Below are positions 9,102 through 18,606 of a DNA stretch of 64,000 nucleotides, piece by piece. The stretch is from Spirochaetales bacterium (GTDB taxonomy: Bacteria > Spirochaetota > Leptospiria > Leptospirales > Leptonemataceae): contig JACKOY010000005.1 of NCBI GenBank assembly GCA_024233935.1, forward strand, positions 193,797 through 257,796. The letters are read 5' to 3'. The translations under genes were made by a program, and so were the position numbers. Every line of letters starts with the position of its first letter. The first letter of the stretch is position 1. The notes beneath the pieces are model-generated. The model ran no database searches. It was not told where the DNA came from and worked only from the letters and a program-made list of their open reading frames with translations.

Positions 9102-10325
9102 GTGGGCCCTTTCTGGCGACAGGCCCTTCGTGGCGCCGCGACCACGACGCTGTTGCTTCTGGCAGGCGGCTGTTTGTACAATCCCGAGACGGAAAGTACG
9201 CCGGAGCTTTCTCTGCTCGGAATCAGCGCGGTCACCTGTCCCGAAGTCTCCATTGATAGCGCCGCCATTCAGGTAACCGGCACCGGTGATAGCATTGCGA
9301 CCGACGGGGTAGTCACGCTTCGAGAAGCGATAACCGCCGCCGAAACAGACGCCGCCTCAGGAGATGCGCCGGCCGGAAACGGTGCCGACGTCATCGACCT
9401 GACTGCAGTGACCGGCATAATCAGCCTGAGCGCCAGCCTGCCTTCGATCACAACTCAGATCAGCCTGATCGGTTATTGCCCATCTCCGCTGGCCATCAGT
9501 GGCGCGAGTCTCTATCGCCTCCTGCACGTCTCCGGCGGAAACCTCAGCGTGCAGGACGTCGTTTTACAGGATGGCATCATCACCGGAGGCGCCGGGGACA
9601 CGGGAGGAGCCGGACTGCGCATAGCCGGCGCCGGAGGAGGCGGAGCCTTTGGTGGGGCGATCTTTCTGGAATCGGGCACGCTGAGTTTGACGCGCGTCCG
9701 ACTCACAAACAACGCTGCTACCGGTGGCGCCGGAGGCACCTATAGCTTCGGGGCCGGCGGAACGGCGACCGGTCGGGATGGCGGTGGGCCAGCCGGCGGC
9801 ACCGCAGTCGGCGGCGCCGGGGGCGTGAATACAGGCGTCGGACAGGCAGGCGGTTTTGGTACCGGTGGCGGTGGTGGCGGCTCGGACTCTTCATCTCCGG
9901 GAGCAGGCGGCGCGGGCGGCTTCGGCGCCGGCGGGGGAGCCGGTGGCGCCCTGACCAGCGGTGGGAGCGGCCCGGCCGGTGGTACCGGCGGCTCCTTCGG
10001 GGGAGATGGCGGCCAGGGGTGCTGCTCCGGGCCCGGTGGCGGAGGCGGAGGCGCCGGCCTCGGTGGCGCCATCATGGCCTACTCCGGAACCATCACTTTA
10101 ACCGAAGTCGTGTTCACCGGCAATTCCGCCGCCGGTGGTAGCGCCGGGTCCAGCTACTGCTGTTATGTGGACGCGAGCAACGGTCAGGGCAAAGGCGGCG
10201 CGCTTTTCGTGAATACAGGAGTGGTGGCAAGCGCAACGGCCGTCACCGTAAGCAGCAACAGCGCGAGCGACGCCGCGGGAACATCATCGGACAACAACGA
10301 CACGTACGGCATCAGTCTGCCATGA
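9102..10325 (+). CDS. glycine-rich lipoprotein with CSLREA-like/beta-helix repeats
   Basis: Predicted surface or periplasmic lipoprotein, 407 residues, GTG start. The signal peptide ends in LLLLAGGC, with Cys about residue 24 as lipid acceptor. Next comes NPETESTPELSLLG, a motif shared with the lipoprotein at 54502. Residues about 65-80 (DGVVTLREAITAAETD) match the CSLREA-type motif that precedes parallel beta-helix domains. From residue 165 on the protein is extremely Gly/Ala-rich with repeating GGAGG and GGAxF units, ending in SGTITLTEVVFTGNSA-type beta-helix rungs. It resembles polymorphic outer-membrane or adhesin-like repeat proteins. The GC-rich repeats create long open frames on the opposite strand, which I treat as shadows. 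Its role is inferred to be structural or adhesive. Confidence 0.72.
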   Translation: MGPFWRQALRGAATTTLLLLAGGCLYNPETESTPELSLLGISAVTCPEVSIDSAAIQVTGTGDSIATDGVVTLREAITAAETDAASGDAPAGNGADVIDLTAVTGIISLSASLPSITTQISLIGYCPSPLAISGASLYRLLHVSGGNLSVQDVVLQDGIITGGAGDTGGAGLRIAGAGGGGAFGGAIFLESGTLSLTRVRLTNNAATGGAGGTYSFGAGGTATGRDGGGPAGGTAVGGAGGVNTGVGQAGGFGTGGGGGGSDSSSPGAGGAGGFGAGGGAGGALTSGGSGPAGGTGGSFGGDGGQGCCSGPGGGGGGAGLGGAIMAYSGTITLTEVVFTGNSAAGGSAGSSYCCYVDASNGQGKGGALFVNTGVVASATAVTVSSNSASDAAGTSSDNNDTYGISLP

Positions 10326-10352
10326 TGCCTGAAAACATCGGTCGCCGGGAAC

Positions 10353-12341
10353 TCAGCCGGCCGCAATTCGACGATCGCACTGCTCAATAAAGACACGCAG
10401 CGTATCATCACGGTCGGCCTTTGCATGCAGGGCCACAAAGATCTGCTTTGCCGCGGCCGCATCGCCACCTGCCAGCAACCTGACAGCCTCTTCGAAGCGT
10501 TCGCGGTTTTCTCGTTTCTGTTGCTGCAGTTCCAGCGGATCACCGGCGAAAACTTCGTAGGCCTCGGTATAGTTGCTCTTGCCCCTTACCTGCAACCGGC
10601 CGACGTAGCGCACGTCGTCGTTTAACTCAGGCGAGAGCGCGGCACGAACGTCAGCGCTGATGAGAATCCGGCAGCGAAAGGTTTTTGTGAGTGTTTCCAG
10701 TCGGGAAGCAACATTTACAGCGTCAGAAATCACGGTGCCGTCCATACGCATTTCTTCACCCACAATGCCGAGCATCATCTGGCCGCTGTGAATGCCGACG
10801 CCGATCCGGATGGGGAGATAACCGCGATCGACCCGCTCCTCGTTGTAATTGCGCAGCGTGCGCTGCATAGAGATGGCGGCCAGCACGGCATCCTCCGGGG
10901 TGCGTGGGAACAGGGCCATGATGGCGTCGCCGATGTACTTGTCGATGAAGCCATGCTGGCCGCGGATCTCCGGCCCCATCCGCCGCAAATACGCGTTGAT
11001 GAACTCGAAATTCTCCTGGGGAGTCATGCCTTCGGAGATCGTTGTAAAAGACCGAATATCGGAAAACAGGATCGTCAGGTCCTGAAGCACCTGGTCACCG
11101 AGGCAGACTTCGGTCACGTCCTCACGCCGCAAAAACTGCAGGAAGTCGGCGGGCACGAACCGGCGAAAGGCTTCGTTGATGCGCAGAATGCGCGACCGCG
11201 CCTCGTCCAGGCTGTTGGCCATGCCGTTCATGCTGCGCGCCAGATCGCCGAACTCATCGGTGCTTTCCCAATTCACGACGATCTTGAGATTGCCCTGTCC
11301 TATTTCGCGCACGGCGCCCGAAAGTTCTTTGATGGGCCGCGTGATATAACGCGTCAAAAAATAAGAAAGCAAGACCGATAGCATGGCCGCCAGACCAAAG
11401 ACGATAACCGAAAGCCAGAGGACCGCCTTTCGAAACGCAAGCACAGAAGCCGCCGAAACGTCCAGAGTCACCATGCCGACCGGCTGACCTGACCGATCCC
11501 GAATAAGAGCGTGGGCGGAAATAAAATCTCCGTAGCTGCTTGAATAGATGCGCTTGTCGACTTCGTCCCGGTTCTCGTCTATCATCTCGATCAGATCGGC
11601 GATGGTGGAATCGTCGTCCACGTAACCGGAACCCGGATCCGAACCGGGGTCATCGGCGCCTGAAAAAGAAAGGGACCACTCCACGGACCCTCCGGAGTCG
11701 TTCAGGGTGACTTCGAGTTCGCGATTTTCATGATCCAGGAGGCGACCCGACGAATCGTTGACGAGCGGAATCACACGGGTGGGCCCATCCATCGTGACCT
11801 GAAAGACGGCCTCATCGTTTATCAAAAGCGTGCGGTCCGCCGCTCGCCAGTGCACGCGGGTGCCGTTGGGCGCCTGAAAGTCGTCCGCTTGCTCGGTTTC
11901 GTTGTAGACCAGGACAAAGTCCGTCTCGTCGCGGCGTTGCAGAAAAAAGGAAACAGCGCTGCTTTCAATCCAGATGGTGTCCCCCGAGATCTCGGTGGCG
12001 TCGACGGCGTAGAAGAATTCTTCCTCGCTTCCATCGTAATTCAGTGAATAGACGTAGGCGATGTGCGGATGCTGGGTTTCGACCGCCCGGAAGAGAGTCA
12101 GAAGCTCCTGGTAGTAGGGATCTTCCAGGGAATCCAGAGACCGAAAAGACCGGTGACGTTCGGCGTCGATCGCGCCGGCCAGGGAGCGCGCCAGAGCCAG
12201 ATTATTCTGTCGGAACTGCTGAAAGAAACGATTCTCGAGCACGGCATACATCGCGAGCGAAACGCATAGCGATAAGAACAGATTCAGACCAACAATGGCC
12301 AGAAAGATGCGAATACCGATGCGTGTGTGCCAGGGTTTCAT
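10353..12341 (-). CDS. receptor-type class III adenylate/guanylate cyclase with HAMP domain
   Basis: Membrane signalling enzyme making cAMP (or cGMP) from the nucleoside triphosphate, 662 residues from ATG 12341. Layout: TM1 about 10-32; a large extracytoplasmic sensor region about 33-300 (helical, Cache-like, with an acidic insert); TM2 about 304-327; HAMP linker about 328-385; a short coupling helix; cyclase domain about 420-600. Catalytic features are visible: metal Asp in ILFSDIRSF, second Asp in DKYIGDAIMALF, and the dimer/transition-state region DAVNVASRLE. A 60-residue charged helical tail follows. A TTG at 12392 would extend it to the end of the SDR gene; the ATG is preferred because it opens directly into the TM helix. 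The ligand sensed is unknown. Possible readers of its product are the cNMP-binding proteins at 7.4-8.3 kb. Confidence 0.88.
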   Translation of the reverse strand: MKPWHTRIGIRIFLAIVGLNLFLSLCVSLAMYAVLENRFFQQFRQNNLALARSLAGAIDAERHRSFRSLDSLEDPYYQELLTLFRAVETQHPHIAYVYSLNYDGSEEEFFYAVDATEISGDTIWIESSAVSFFLQRRDETDFVLVYNETEQADDFQAPNGTRVHWRAADRTLLINDEAVFQVTMDGPTRVIPLVNDSSGRLLDHENRELEVTLNDSGGSVEWSLSFSGADDPGSDPGSGYVDDDSTIADLIEMIDENRDEVDKRIYSSSYGDFISAHALIRDRSGQPVGMVTLDVSAASVLAFRKAVLWLSVIVFGLAAMLSVLLSYFLTRYITRPIKELSGAVREIGQGNLKIVVNWESTDEFGDLARSMNGMANSLDEARSRILRINEAFRRFVPADFLQFLRREDVTEVCLGDQVLQDLTILFSDIRSFTTISEGMTPQENFEFINAYLRRMGPEIRGQHGFIDKYIGDAIMALFPRTPEDAVLAAISMQRTLRNYNEERVDRGYLPIRIGVGIHSGQMMLGIVGEEMRMDGTVISDAVNVASRLETLTKTFRCRILISADVRAALSPELNDDVRYVGRLQVRGKSNYTEAYEVFAGDPLELQQQKRENRERFEEAVRLLAGGDAAAAKQIFVALHAKADRDDTLRVFIEQCDRRIAAG

Positions 12342-12392
12342 GGGCGAGTGCGGAGAACTGGTCGTTGAACACACTGCCCGATGCGAAAGCAA

Positions 12393-13397
12393 TCACTCTT
12401 TGATGTAGCCGATCTCGCGAAACCAGCTCAGGGCGCGTGTCACGGCTTCCTCTACGGACACCTGGGCCTCGAAGCCGAGGTCCCGGGCGGCTCGTTCTCC
12501 GGACAAAAACTGCCCGGCGGCCATCACGGCGATGGCAGTCTTCGAAATCTTCGGTGGCGGCCCCAGCTTGAGTCGATAGCGCAAAGACTGGAGCGCGCCC
12601 ACGAGACGTACGAGACCCAGCGGCAGGGCGCGCGGCGGACGGACGACGCCGGCCTGTTCGGCGATCATCTGGATGAGCTCCGCCAGCTCCATGTTTTGGC
12701 CGGTCAAAAGATAGCGTCGCCCTGGCTGCCCGCGCTCCAGAACCGCAAGCAAACCCCGCCCGGCGTCGCCGGCATAGATCACGTTGCGCCGTCCATTCAC
12801 ATAACCCGGCAACGTGCCATTGGCGGTCTCCACAACGAAGGCGCCCGTCGTCGGTCCATAATCAAATTCGCCGATGGTCATGGCCGGTATGCCAATCATA
12901 ACCGGCAGGCCCGCCCGCGCTTTGCGCATGGCCAGATCGTCCATGGCCCACTTGACCTGCACGTACGGATTGCGATTCTCCGGTTGCGCCACATACTCGA
13001 GCCCTTCGTGTCCCGGTGCGCCGGTGGGATTTTTCTGAAGCGCTATCGCACCTCCGACGTACACGATACGCCTCAGACCGGCCTCGTCGCAGGCCCGATA
13101 GAAGTTCTCCATCTGATCCAGACCCCGCTTAACGTCTTCCCGCCAGGGCCGCGGAACGGTCGGATAATAACCGGCGCAGTTGACCACTCCGTCGCAACCC
13201 TGAAGGGCATGGATGAGGCCAGCCGTGTCGTCCAGATCGGCAACGCGACTCTCGTAAGGCGCAAGGTCCGCCAGTTGCTCCAGACGTGATCCCTGGCGAT
13301 GAATCACACGCAACCGATGCCCGGCAGATTGAATCTCGCGGGCAGTGTGATGGCCGATCATGCCGGTTGCGCCAATTACTGCTGTTTCGCGGGCCAT
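12393..13397 (-). CDS. NAD(P)-dependent SDR-type epimerase/reductase
   Basis: Extended short-chain dehydrogenase/NmrA-like oxidoreductase of 334 residues. The N-terminal dinucleotide-binding motif is GATGMIG (residues 9-15). Asp or Arg at the end of strand 2 (VIHRQGSR) suggests NADP(H) preference. The catalytic Tyr and Lys lie in NPYVQVKW (Y145, K149). The best family match is the dihydroflavonol-4-reductase/sterol dehydrogenase-like group; the substrate cannot be told. The final 30 residues (GFEAQVSVEEAVTRALSWF) are typical of the family's C-terminus. It is upstream of the cyclase gene in the same direction with no more than about 50 bases between them, so co-transcription is likely. The response-regulator gene diverges from it. 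Confidence 0.82.
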   Translation of the reverse strand: MARETAVIGATGMIGHHTAREIQSAGHRLRVIHRQGSRLEQLADLAPYESRVADLDDTAGLIHALQGCDGVVNCAGYYPTVPRPWREDVKRGLDQMENFYRACDEAGLRRIVYVGGAIALQKNPTGAPGHEGLEYVAQPENRNPYVQVKWAMDDLAMRKARAGLPVMIGIPAMTIGEFDYGPTTGAFVVETANGTLPGYVNGRRNVIYAGDAGRGLLAVLERGQPGRRYLLTGQNMELAELIQMIAEQAGVVRPPRALPLGLVRLVGALQSLRYRLKLGPPPKISKTAIAVMAAGQFLSGERAARDLGFEAQVSVEEAVTRALSWFREIGYIKE

Positions 13398-13475
13398 CGA
13401 CTGAATTCAAACCCGGCCACCTCGATAGCAATGGTTTTTGTCTGGTAAGCGAAAGCCATAGGGCGGAATGACCTA

Positions 13476-13504
13476 TTGACCGGCCGTCGCCCGGAGGTTA
13501 GTAT
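13476..13504 (+). promoter_or_regulatory. predicted sigma-70-type promoter for the response regulator gene
   Basis: TTGACC (13476-13481) and TAGTAT (13499-13504) separated by exactly 17 bases. Transcription would begin near 13511, which argues that the response regulator is translated from ATG 13532 rather than the ATG at 13511. Seen directly; activity is inferred. Confidence 0.6.
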
Positions 13505-13531
13505 GCGGGCATGCCGGACGGGGTTGGGCTC

Positions 13532-14188
13532 ATGGCCGTTCCACTTGTATTGATCGAAGACAACGAAACGGCCGGCCAGGCAGTACAGGCGACCCTGAAG
13601 CGCAGCGACGAATTTGTCCTGCAGGCCTGGTATCGCACGGGCAAGGAAGCCCTGAGCGGCGTTGCCGGCGATGGTGCGGGCCTGGTTGTGCTGGACCTGG
13701 GTCTGCCCGACGTGCACGGGCTGGAGTTAATCCCCCAACTCCGTCGACTCGCTCCTGACGTACGCATTGTCGCACACACTATTTTCGATGATCCGGCTCT
13801 GATTCTGCGAACGGTAGCAGCCGGCGCCAACGGCTATCTGCTGAAAGACACGCCACCGGATTTGTTTCTGGCCGAACTCAAGGTCATGCATCTGGGCGGC
13901 GCCCCCATGTCCGCCGGCATCGCCCGTAAGATTTTGCGGACCATGGAGTCCGGCGACGCAAGACCGATTGAAGTCGATCGGTCCGGGCTCTCAGACCGCG
14001 AAATCGAAGTCCTGAACTTAATTTCGCTTGGCTTCACCTACCGGGATGCTGCCGACGAAATTGATCTCAGCGAGCACACTCTCCGACGGCACATCGAAAA
14101 TATCTACCGAAAGCTGGACGTGCATCGCAAGTCCGAGGCCATCCTCAAGGGTCGAAGGCTCGGAATCATTCGAGACCCGGAGCCGTAG
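13532..14188 (+). CDS. NarL/LuxR-family response regulator
   Basis: Two-component transcription regulator, 218 residues. The receiver domain spans about 1-120: acidic residues at E9/D10, phosphoacceptor D55 in LVVLDLGLPD, and a conserved Lys in GYLLKDTPPD. The C-terminal LuxR-type helix-turn-helix runs from about 150 to 215 (LSDREIEVLNLISLGFTY, SEHTLRRHIENIYRKL). The predicted promoter just upstream supports ATG 13532, which is preceded by GGGGTTGG; ATG 13511 would place the start at the transcription start. The cognate kinase is almost certainly the product of the gene 270 bases downstream. Targets are unknown. It diverges from the SDR gene. Confidence 0.88.
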   Translation: MAVPLVLIEDNETAGQAVQATLKRSDEFVLQAWYRTGKEALSGVAGDGAGLVVLDLGLPDVHGLELIPQLRRLAPDVRIVAHTIFDDPALILRTVAAGANGYLLKDTPPDLFLAELKVMHLGGAPMSAGIARKILRTMESGDARPIEVDRSGLSDREIEVLNLISLGFTYRDAADEIDLSEHTLRRHIENIYRKLDVHRKSEAILKGRRLGIIRDPEP

Positions 14189-14457
14189 TCGCAGGAAAGG
14201 CATTGAGCCCATCCAGGCGCCCGGTACGCGCGCACACATGATGTTTTCGATGGTACTCCTGGCCTTTTGCGAAACGCGATCGCTTTGAGCTTCGTTTTCT
14301 GCTTGCATGTCTCCGGGTTCCCTGCTCGGGCCCGGGGCCAGGATGCGCCTGTGGACGTCCGTTTTTCAAGAAAACGTAAGAGACGCATAAGACGGATCCT
14401 GATGTGGTCTTCGGGGAACGGTGCTGCAATGGGGATCGCCCGGAGAACTGAACTTCC

Positions 14458-15825
14458 ATGCACGACGCGCAAATCTGGACCCTGGTCTTCAGCCTGCTGG
14501 CGGCCATCAATCACTTCTACGCGGGCCTGATTGGCCTTTCGGTCGCCGGACGAAATCGCCAGGCCAATCGTCTGTTCACACTGCTGGCCTGGGGTGGCGC
14601 CTGGTATGCACTCTGGGTGGGCCTTTTGGGCAGCGGTGTGAGTGCGCCGTATCCGCGCCTGTATGGCATTTCGCAACTTCTGACCGGATACATCGGCCCC
14701 GCACTCTACCTGTTCACGCGCAAGATGACGGCGCCGGCCGAGCCTCTGGGGCGATGGCGCTGGCTGCTTCTGGCCGGCCTGCCCGGTAGCTTGTTTGCGA
14801 TCGCGATCTTTCTAAGGCCGGAGCACGGTCGGGAGCTGTGGGTTCTCTACGAACAGGGTCGCCTCATCACCGATGGGGGGCTGCCCGGCGTTCTTTATCT
14901 TTTGCACACGCTGGAGCTTCTGGCGCTCCTGCTGGCCGGGTTGCTTCGTGCGGCGCGCTTCGCCTTTGGCAGCAATGCCGGCCCCACATTACGCAGGCCT
15001 GCGCGCTCCATTCTCGTGGCCGCCGGAACAGCCCTGATTGCGCTCGCCGCATCGAATCTGGTCCCTCAGGTTTTTCCGCACTTGCGATCTCTACGATTTG
15101 GCCCGCTACTCACCATACCCGCCATCCTCATATTGTACTATTCTCTCGTCGATAGCCGTCGGGCTCTGGAGCGACTGCGCGAGAGGCGGCAACAGGAACG
15201 CCGGCGCGCCCGGGCAGTGCTGCGGGCGGGCCGCAGGCGAATCCGGTTTTATCGGGAGCAGATGGAAACGGAGCGGGCCCGCATTGCCTCCGAGATTCAC
15301 GACTCGGTCGGATCGGGGCTGACCACGACGATCGTGGAATTAGAATCAGGCCCGGGACTATCCGCCCGCGAACTGCTGGCCCGATTGCGACTCGCCTTGA
15401 GTCAGTTGCGCGAACTGGTGCATTTGCAAACCGAGGAGGATCGCATAGAGCTTTCGCTCGAGTTCCGGGAGTACCTGACGCGCCTGCAAAAGACCGGCAA
15501 ACTCGACATTCAGCATTCCATTCAGGATGTTGCGTCTTTGTCGCCGGAACGTCGGTATCATGTGCGCCAGATCTTTTTTGAGCTGATGAGTAACGTACTG
15601 CGCCACTCGCGGGCAAACATGGTCGCCGTGCGCTTTCGCAGACACGGTTCAGTCGTGAGTCTGCTGGTCGCCGACGATGGGGCCGGTCTGCCGGCCGGCG
15701 CGCCCGAGGCCGGTCATGGTCTACGTGGCGTTCAAGATCGAGCCCGCCGACTGCGCGCGCGCTTTCGTTTGCGCTCCGGATCGAAGGGAACGGTGGCTCG
15801 CTTGCGCGTACCGATGGATGGGTAG
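14458..15825 (+). CDS. membrane sensor histidine kinase (HisKA_3/NarX type)
   Basis: Sensor kinase partner of the adjacent LuxR-type regulator, 455 residues. The N-terminal 230 residues hold about seven hydrophobic segments with short loops, a 7TM-type sensor without a large periplasmic domain. A basic coiled coil (about 235-270) leads to the HisKA_3 dimerisation region, ASEIHDSVGSG, with phospho-His281. The ATPase domain has an N-box-like FELMSNVLRHSRA, a G-box ADDGAGLP and a GHGLRGVQDRA segment. This layout belongs to the NarX/DesK class that pairs with LuxR-type regulators. The 269 bases between the two genes show no other gene. A degraded copy of this protein's C-terminus lies at 22712-22811, next to the second desaturase module. 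Confidence 0.85.
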   Translation: MHDAQIWTLVFSLLAAINHFYAGLIGLSVAGRNRQANRLFTLLAWGGAWYALWVGLLGSGVSAPYPRLYGISQLLTGYIGPALYLFTRKMTAPAEPLGRWRWLLLAGLPGSLFAIAIFLRPEHGRELWVLYEQGRLITDGGLPGVLYLLHTLELLALLLAGLLRAARFAFGSNAGPTLRRPARSILVAAGTALIALAASNLVPQVFPHLRSLRFGPLLTIPAILILYYSLVDSRRALERLRERRQQERRRARAVLRAGRRRIRFYREQMETERARIASEIHDSVGSGLTTTIVELESGPGLSARELLARLRLALSQLRELVHLQTEEDRIELSLEFREYLTRLQKTGKLDIQHSIQDVASLSPERRYHVRQIFFELMSNVLRHSRANMVAVRFRRHGSVVSLLVADDGAGLPAGAPEAGHGLRGVQDRARRLRARFRLRSGSKGTVARLRVPMDG

Positions 15826-15909
15826 TGCGACAACGAAGGCGACCCGGAAAAAAGGGAAATGCATAAGTCGCCTGAGGCTATGCGCGACGGCATGGGGCAA
15901 TATGCCCTA

Positions 15910-15938
15910 TTGTTCTTTTCGGCAAAGAAAGCTATGCT
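15910..15938 (+). promoter_or_regulatory. possible promoter for the 15948 lipoprotein
   Basis: TTGTTC (15910-15915) and TATGCT (15933-15938) with 17-base spacing. The -10 is only nine bases from the ATG at 15948, so if used the mRNA would be nearly leaderless. There is no other in-frame start that keeps the signal peptide. Confidence 0.35.
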
Positions 15939-15947
15939 GCCTTCTCT

Positions 15948-17312
15948 ATGACTTCATCCGAAGGAAAGCGAGGGTGCCGGAAGGGTCATTCCGCGGCTGC
16001 GTGCGGGAGACTGGCAGGTCTGGCCTTTCTGGCCGGTCTTAGCGCCTGCGTGGATTTTGAAGCGTCATCGACTGACCTGACTGAAACGGAGAACCTGATT
16101 CTGGTCTGCCTGCTCGCCGGAATATGCGATGAAGGGCGGCCCTTCTCGGTCACCAGCAACCCCAGCGGCATGAACGACGCGGCCCTGGCCTTTGCAATGG
16201 ATGCAGGCCACATCTACCTGGCGGGCTACGATAACGTGCCCGGCGAACAACAATGGCGCATTGAAAAACGCAGCAAGATCGACGGTAGTCTGGACCCCCT
16301 TTTCGGAAGCGGCGGCGTCGTACAATCCAATCTCTCGGCCAATAACGAACTCATACGGGGTATTACGATCCTGAACGGTTACATCTACATAGCCGGTGAA
16401 GACCAGAGTCCCGGTGCTGGCGATCGTCAGTGGCGCATCGAAAAACGCAGTGCGGTCACCGGGGCACTCGACACGGCTTTTGACGGAGACGGGCGCATAC
16501 TGACCAACCTCGCCGTGGGCAATACGGACTATGTCTTTGATCTTACGAACGACGGGACATACCTGTACGTCGCAGGTGTGCAATCGATCGGATTCAATCA
16601 GCCGCGACTGGAACGCCTCGACCCCGCATCCGGTTCGCTGGTTGGCGGCGGGGGCTGGGGGGCCGGATTTCTGAATGATCCGAACGGGAGCTCTTCCTAT
16701 CGCGCCATCACGATGAACGGCTCGAACCTGGTGCTGTCGCGCGAGAACGGCTCGGGTCTTGATTGTTCCATCAATCAGCGCGACTCCGGCGCAAACAACG
16801 TGGCCGGTTTTGGCACGGCCGGTTATGTAACGATTGATCCTGGCGGGGCGGGCTCGGAGTACTGCGATGAGGTGACAGCGGGTGGCGGTCTCATCTTTCA
16901 AGCGATCAATGACCTGAGTCTCGGCGGAAGCAATTACACCTGGCGGCTGGATGTTGTCGACTCGGCTACCGGCGCCTACGCGACCGGTTTTCTGGGATCC
17001 GGCATTCTGGCGAATAATTACAGTACAGGCGACGATCGCATCCAGGCGGTGGCCACAAACGGAACGGATTTGTATCTGGGCGGGCGGGATGAAACAGCCG
17101 GAGTCGGGGACGCGCAACTTCGTCTGGAACGGCGCAGCGCAACCAGCGGAAGCCTGATTTACACATATACCGAGAACCCCAGCGTAAATGCGGAAACAAT
17201 TCAGGCCATACTAATCGACGGAACATTTATCTATCTTCTGATAGTCGACGCGGGCCCGGGCGATCAGCAATGGCGGCTAGACAAGCGGTACGCTGCGACT
17301 GGATCCCTGTGA
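15948..17312 (+). CDS. lipoprotein with repeated beta-propeller-like units
   Basis: Predicted lipoprotein of 454 residues with a lipobox ending GLSAC (Cys about residue 34). After a short linker the protein is built from repeats of roughly 60 residues. Each has an interior 'IYLAG' or 'LYVAG' strand followed by Q-W-R-I-E-K-R-S, then x-T-G-x-L-D (for example EQQWRIEKRS, DRQWRIEKRS, QLRLERRS, QQWRLDKR). Such repeats are found in delta-60/beta-propeller surface proteins. The final repeat ends flush with the C-terminus (AATGSL). No enzymatic motif is seen. It lies between the kinase and the first desaturase module, which is on the other strand. Function unknown; surface exposure is inferred. Confidence 0.7.
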   Translation: MTSSEGKRGCRKGHSAAACGRLAGLAFLAGLSACVDFEASSTDLTETENLILVCLLAGICDEGRPFSVTSNPSGMNDAALAFAMDAGHIYLAGYDNVPGEQQWRIEKRSKIDGSLDPLFGSGGVVQSNLSANNELIRGITILNGYIYIAGEDQSPGAGDRQWRIEKRSAVTGALDTAFDGDGRILTNLAVGNTDYVFDLTNDGTYLYVAGVQSIGFNQPRLERLDPASGSLVGGGGWGAGFLNDPNGSSSYRAITMNGSNLVLSRENGSGLDCSINQRDSGANNVAGFGTAGYVTIDPGGAGSEYCDEVTAGGGLIFQAINDLSLGGSNYTWRLDVVDSATGAYATGFLGSGILANNYSTGDDRIQAVATNGTDLYLGGRDETAGVGDAQLRLERRSATSGSLIYTYTENPSVNAETIQAILIDGTFIYLLIVDAGPGDQQWRLDKRYAATGSL

Positions 17313-17454
17313 CAGGGGGCCGGCGGCAGTCCCCCTGACTGGTCGTGCACTTTCGCACCATCACCAAACGAAATTCCAGCGGGGTCTGGCGGTACGCCGG
17401 CCCATTGATAGCGATCGCCGATCAGCATGTCCACGAGGCCATTGCTCGATGCGA

Positions 17455-18606
17455 TTAAGCGGCCGCGGCCCGCGGCCCCGGAAAGGTCATGCGCAAGATA
17501 CGCCAGACCGCCGAACCAAATTGGCGGGTCAGCGAGCCGGTGTTGTAGGGTAGCCTGTAGCGTGCGCACAGGGCCCGGATTCGCGGCGCGACTTCGGGAT
17601 AGCGATTGCTGGGCATGTCCGGAAACATATGATGTTCAATCTGGTGACTGAGATTGCCGCTCATGACGTGAAAAAGTCTGCCGCCGCCAATGTTGCAGGA
17701 TCCCAGCAATTGCCGCACGTACCAGTGGGCCCGGGTTTCGTTCTCGACCTGTCGGCGCGAAAAAACGTACACCCCGCTGGAGAAGTGACCGCAAAAAATG
17801 ATCACGTAGGTCCAGATGTTGCGCAAGATGCAGGCCACGGCGTTGGCGGCCAGCACGTACAGGAAGAACGGACCGGCCAGCGCCGGAAAGAGCACGTAGT
17901 CTTTTAGAACCTGGCGCAGCATTTTTGTGCCGGTCTTTTTCAGCATCGGTCGCATGCGAGAAAGTTTGCGTTTGCCCGCAAACACCAAACCCAGTTCGAG
18001 TTCCTGTACGGCAATACCCCACTCGAAGAAAACAGCGAGCAAGATGGCGTAGATCGGGTTGCCCAGGTTAAAACGTTTCCAGCGCTGTTCGGGGAACATC
18101 CGCAGGAGTCCGTAGCCGGCCACGTCGGCGTCCTTGCCGAGTACGTTGGTCCAGGTATGATGCCGTACGTTGTGCGAGTGTTTCCACTGGTCGGACGGAC
18201 ACACATGATCCCACTCCCAGCTCCCCGATTGGATCCCGGGATCGCGCATCCAATCCCACTGGGCATGGGAAACGTTGTGCCCTATCTCCATGTTTTCCAG
18301 AATCTTGGCGGTAGCCAGCATGAGCACACCCGTCGAAATCACCGGCCAGAAGTAGATCCAGGCGGCGAAGGCATGCCCCCATTCGGGCAGACAGGCCAGA
18401 CTCGCAAAAATCACGACGCGCCCTCCCAGAGCGAGGGAACGTTGAATCTTGATCAGTCGTCGAATGTAACGCTCGTCACGTTCGCCGCGGCTATCCATGA
18501 TTTCGTTTCGAATTCCATCCACCTCACGACCGAACTCCTCAATCTCGGCGTCGTTGAGCGGAACAGGTAAAGCGCCAGGCTTCTTCTCGTTTGTTGTTTG
18601 TATCAT
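17455..18606 (-). CDS. DesA3-like membrane fatty-acid desaturase (copy 1)
   Basis: Predicted acyl-CoA/acyl-lipid (stearoyl delta-9-type) desaturase using a di-iron centre, 383 residues. Three histidine boxes are intact: HNVSH (H110, H114), HNVRHH (H145, H149, H150) and HQIEHHMFPDMPSNRYPE near residue 325. Hydrophobic pairs between the boxes provide the membrane segments. The QIEHH box and the PSNRY and YNTGSL blocks are those of the DesA3 group, which takes electrons from a dedicated oxidoreductase. Here that is the upstream gene, whose stop overlaps this start as ATGA. A GTG/ATG further upstream would overlap the reductase by about 40 bases and is rejected. A near-identical organisation is repeated at 22912-24099. 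Confidence 0.9.
   Translation of the reverse strand: MIQTTNEKKPGALPVPLNDAEIEEFGREVDGIRNEIMDSRGERDERYIRRLIKIQRSLALGGRVVIFASLACLPEWGHAFAAWIYFWPVISTGVLMLATAKILENMEIGHNVSHAQWDWMRDPGIQSGSWEWDHVCPSDQWKHSHNVRHHTWTNVLGKDADVAGYGLLRMFPEQRWKRFNLGNPIYAILLAVFFEWGIAVQELELGLVFAGKRKLSRMRPMLKKTGTKMLRQVLKDYVLFPALAGPFFLYVLAANAVACILRNIWTYVIIFCGHFSSGVYVFSRRQVENETRAHWYVRQLLGSCNIGGGRLFHVMSGNLSHQIEHHMFPDMPSNRYPEVAPRIRALCARYRLPYNTGSLTRQFGSAVWRILRMTFPGPRAAAA

Noticed and set aside
9740..10075. Long proline-rich open frame antisense to the glycine-rich lipoprotein
   Set aside because: It is the mirror of Gly codons (GGN/NCC) on the other strand and has no start context or protein-like pattern.
13511..13531. ATG 13511 as start of the response regulator
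   Set aside because: It coincides with the expected transcription start of the predicted promoter and lies too far from GGAGG; ATG 13532 fits better.
14267..14530. Open frame with a signal-peptide-like start between the regulator and kinase genes
   Set aside because: It runs into the kinase gene in another frame, turns low-complexity after 30 codons and has no ribosome site.
17313..17454. Possible gene fragment on the minus strand downstream of desaturase copy 1
   Set aside because: A short protein-like stretch is visible, but there is no second copy or known family to compare with.
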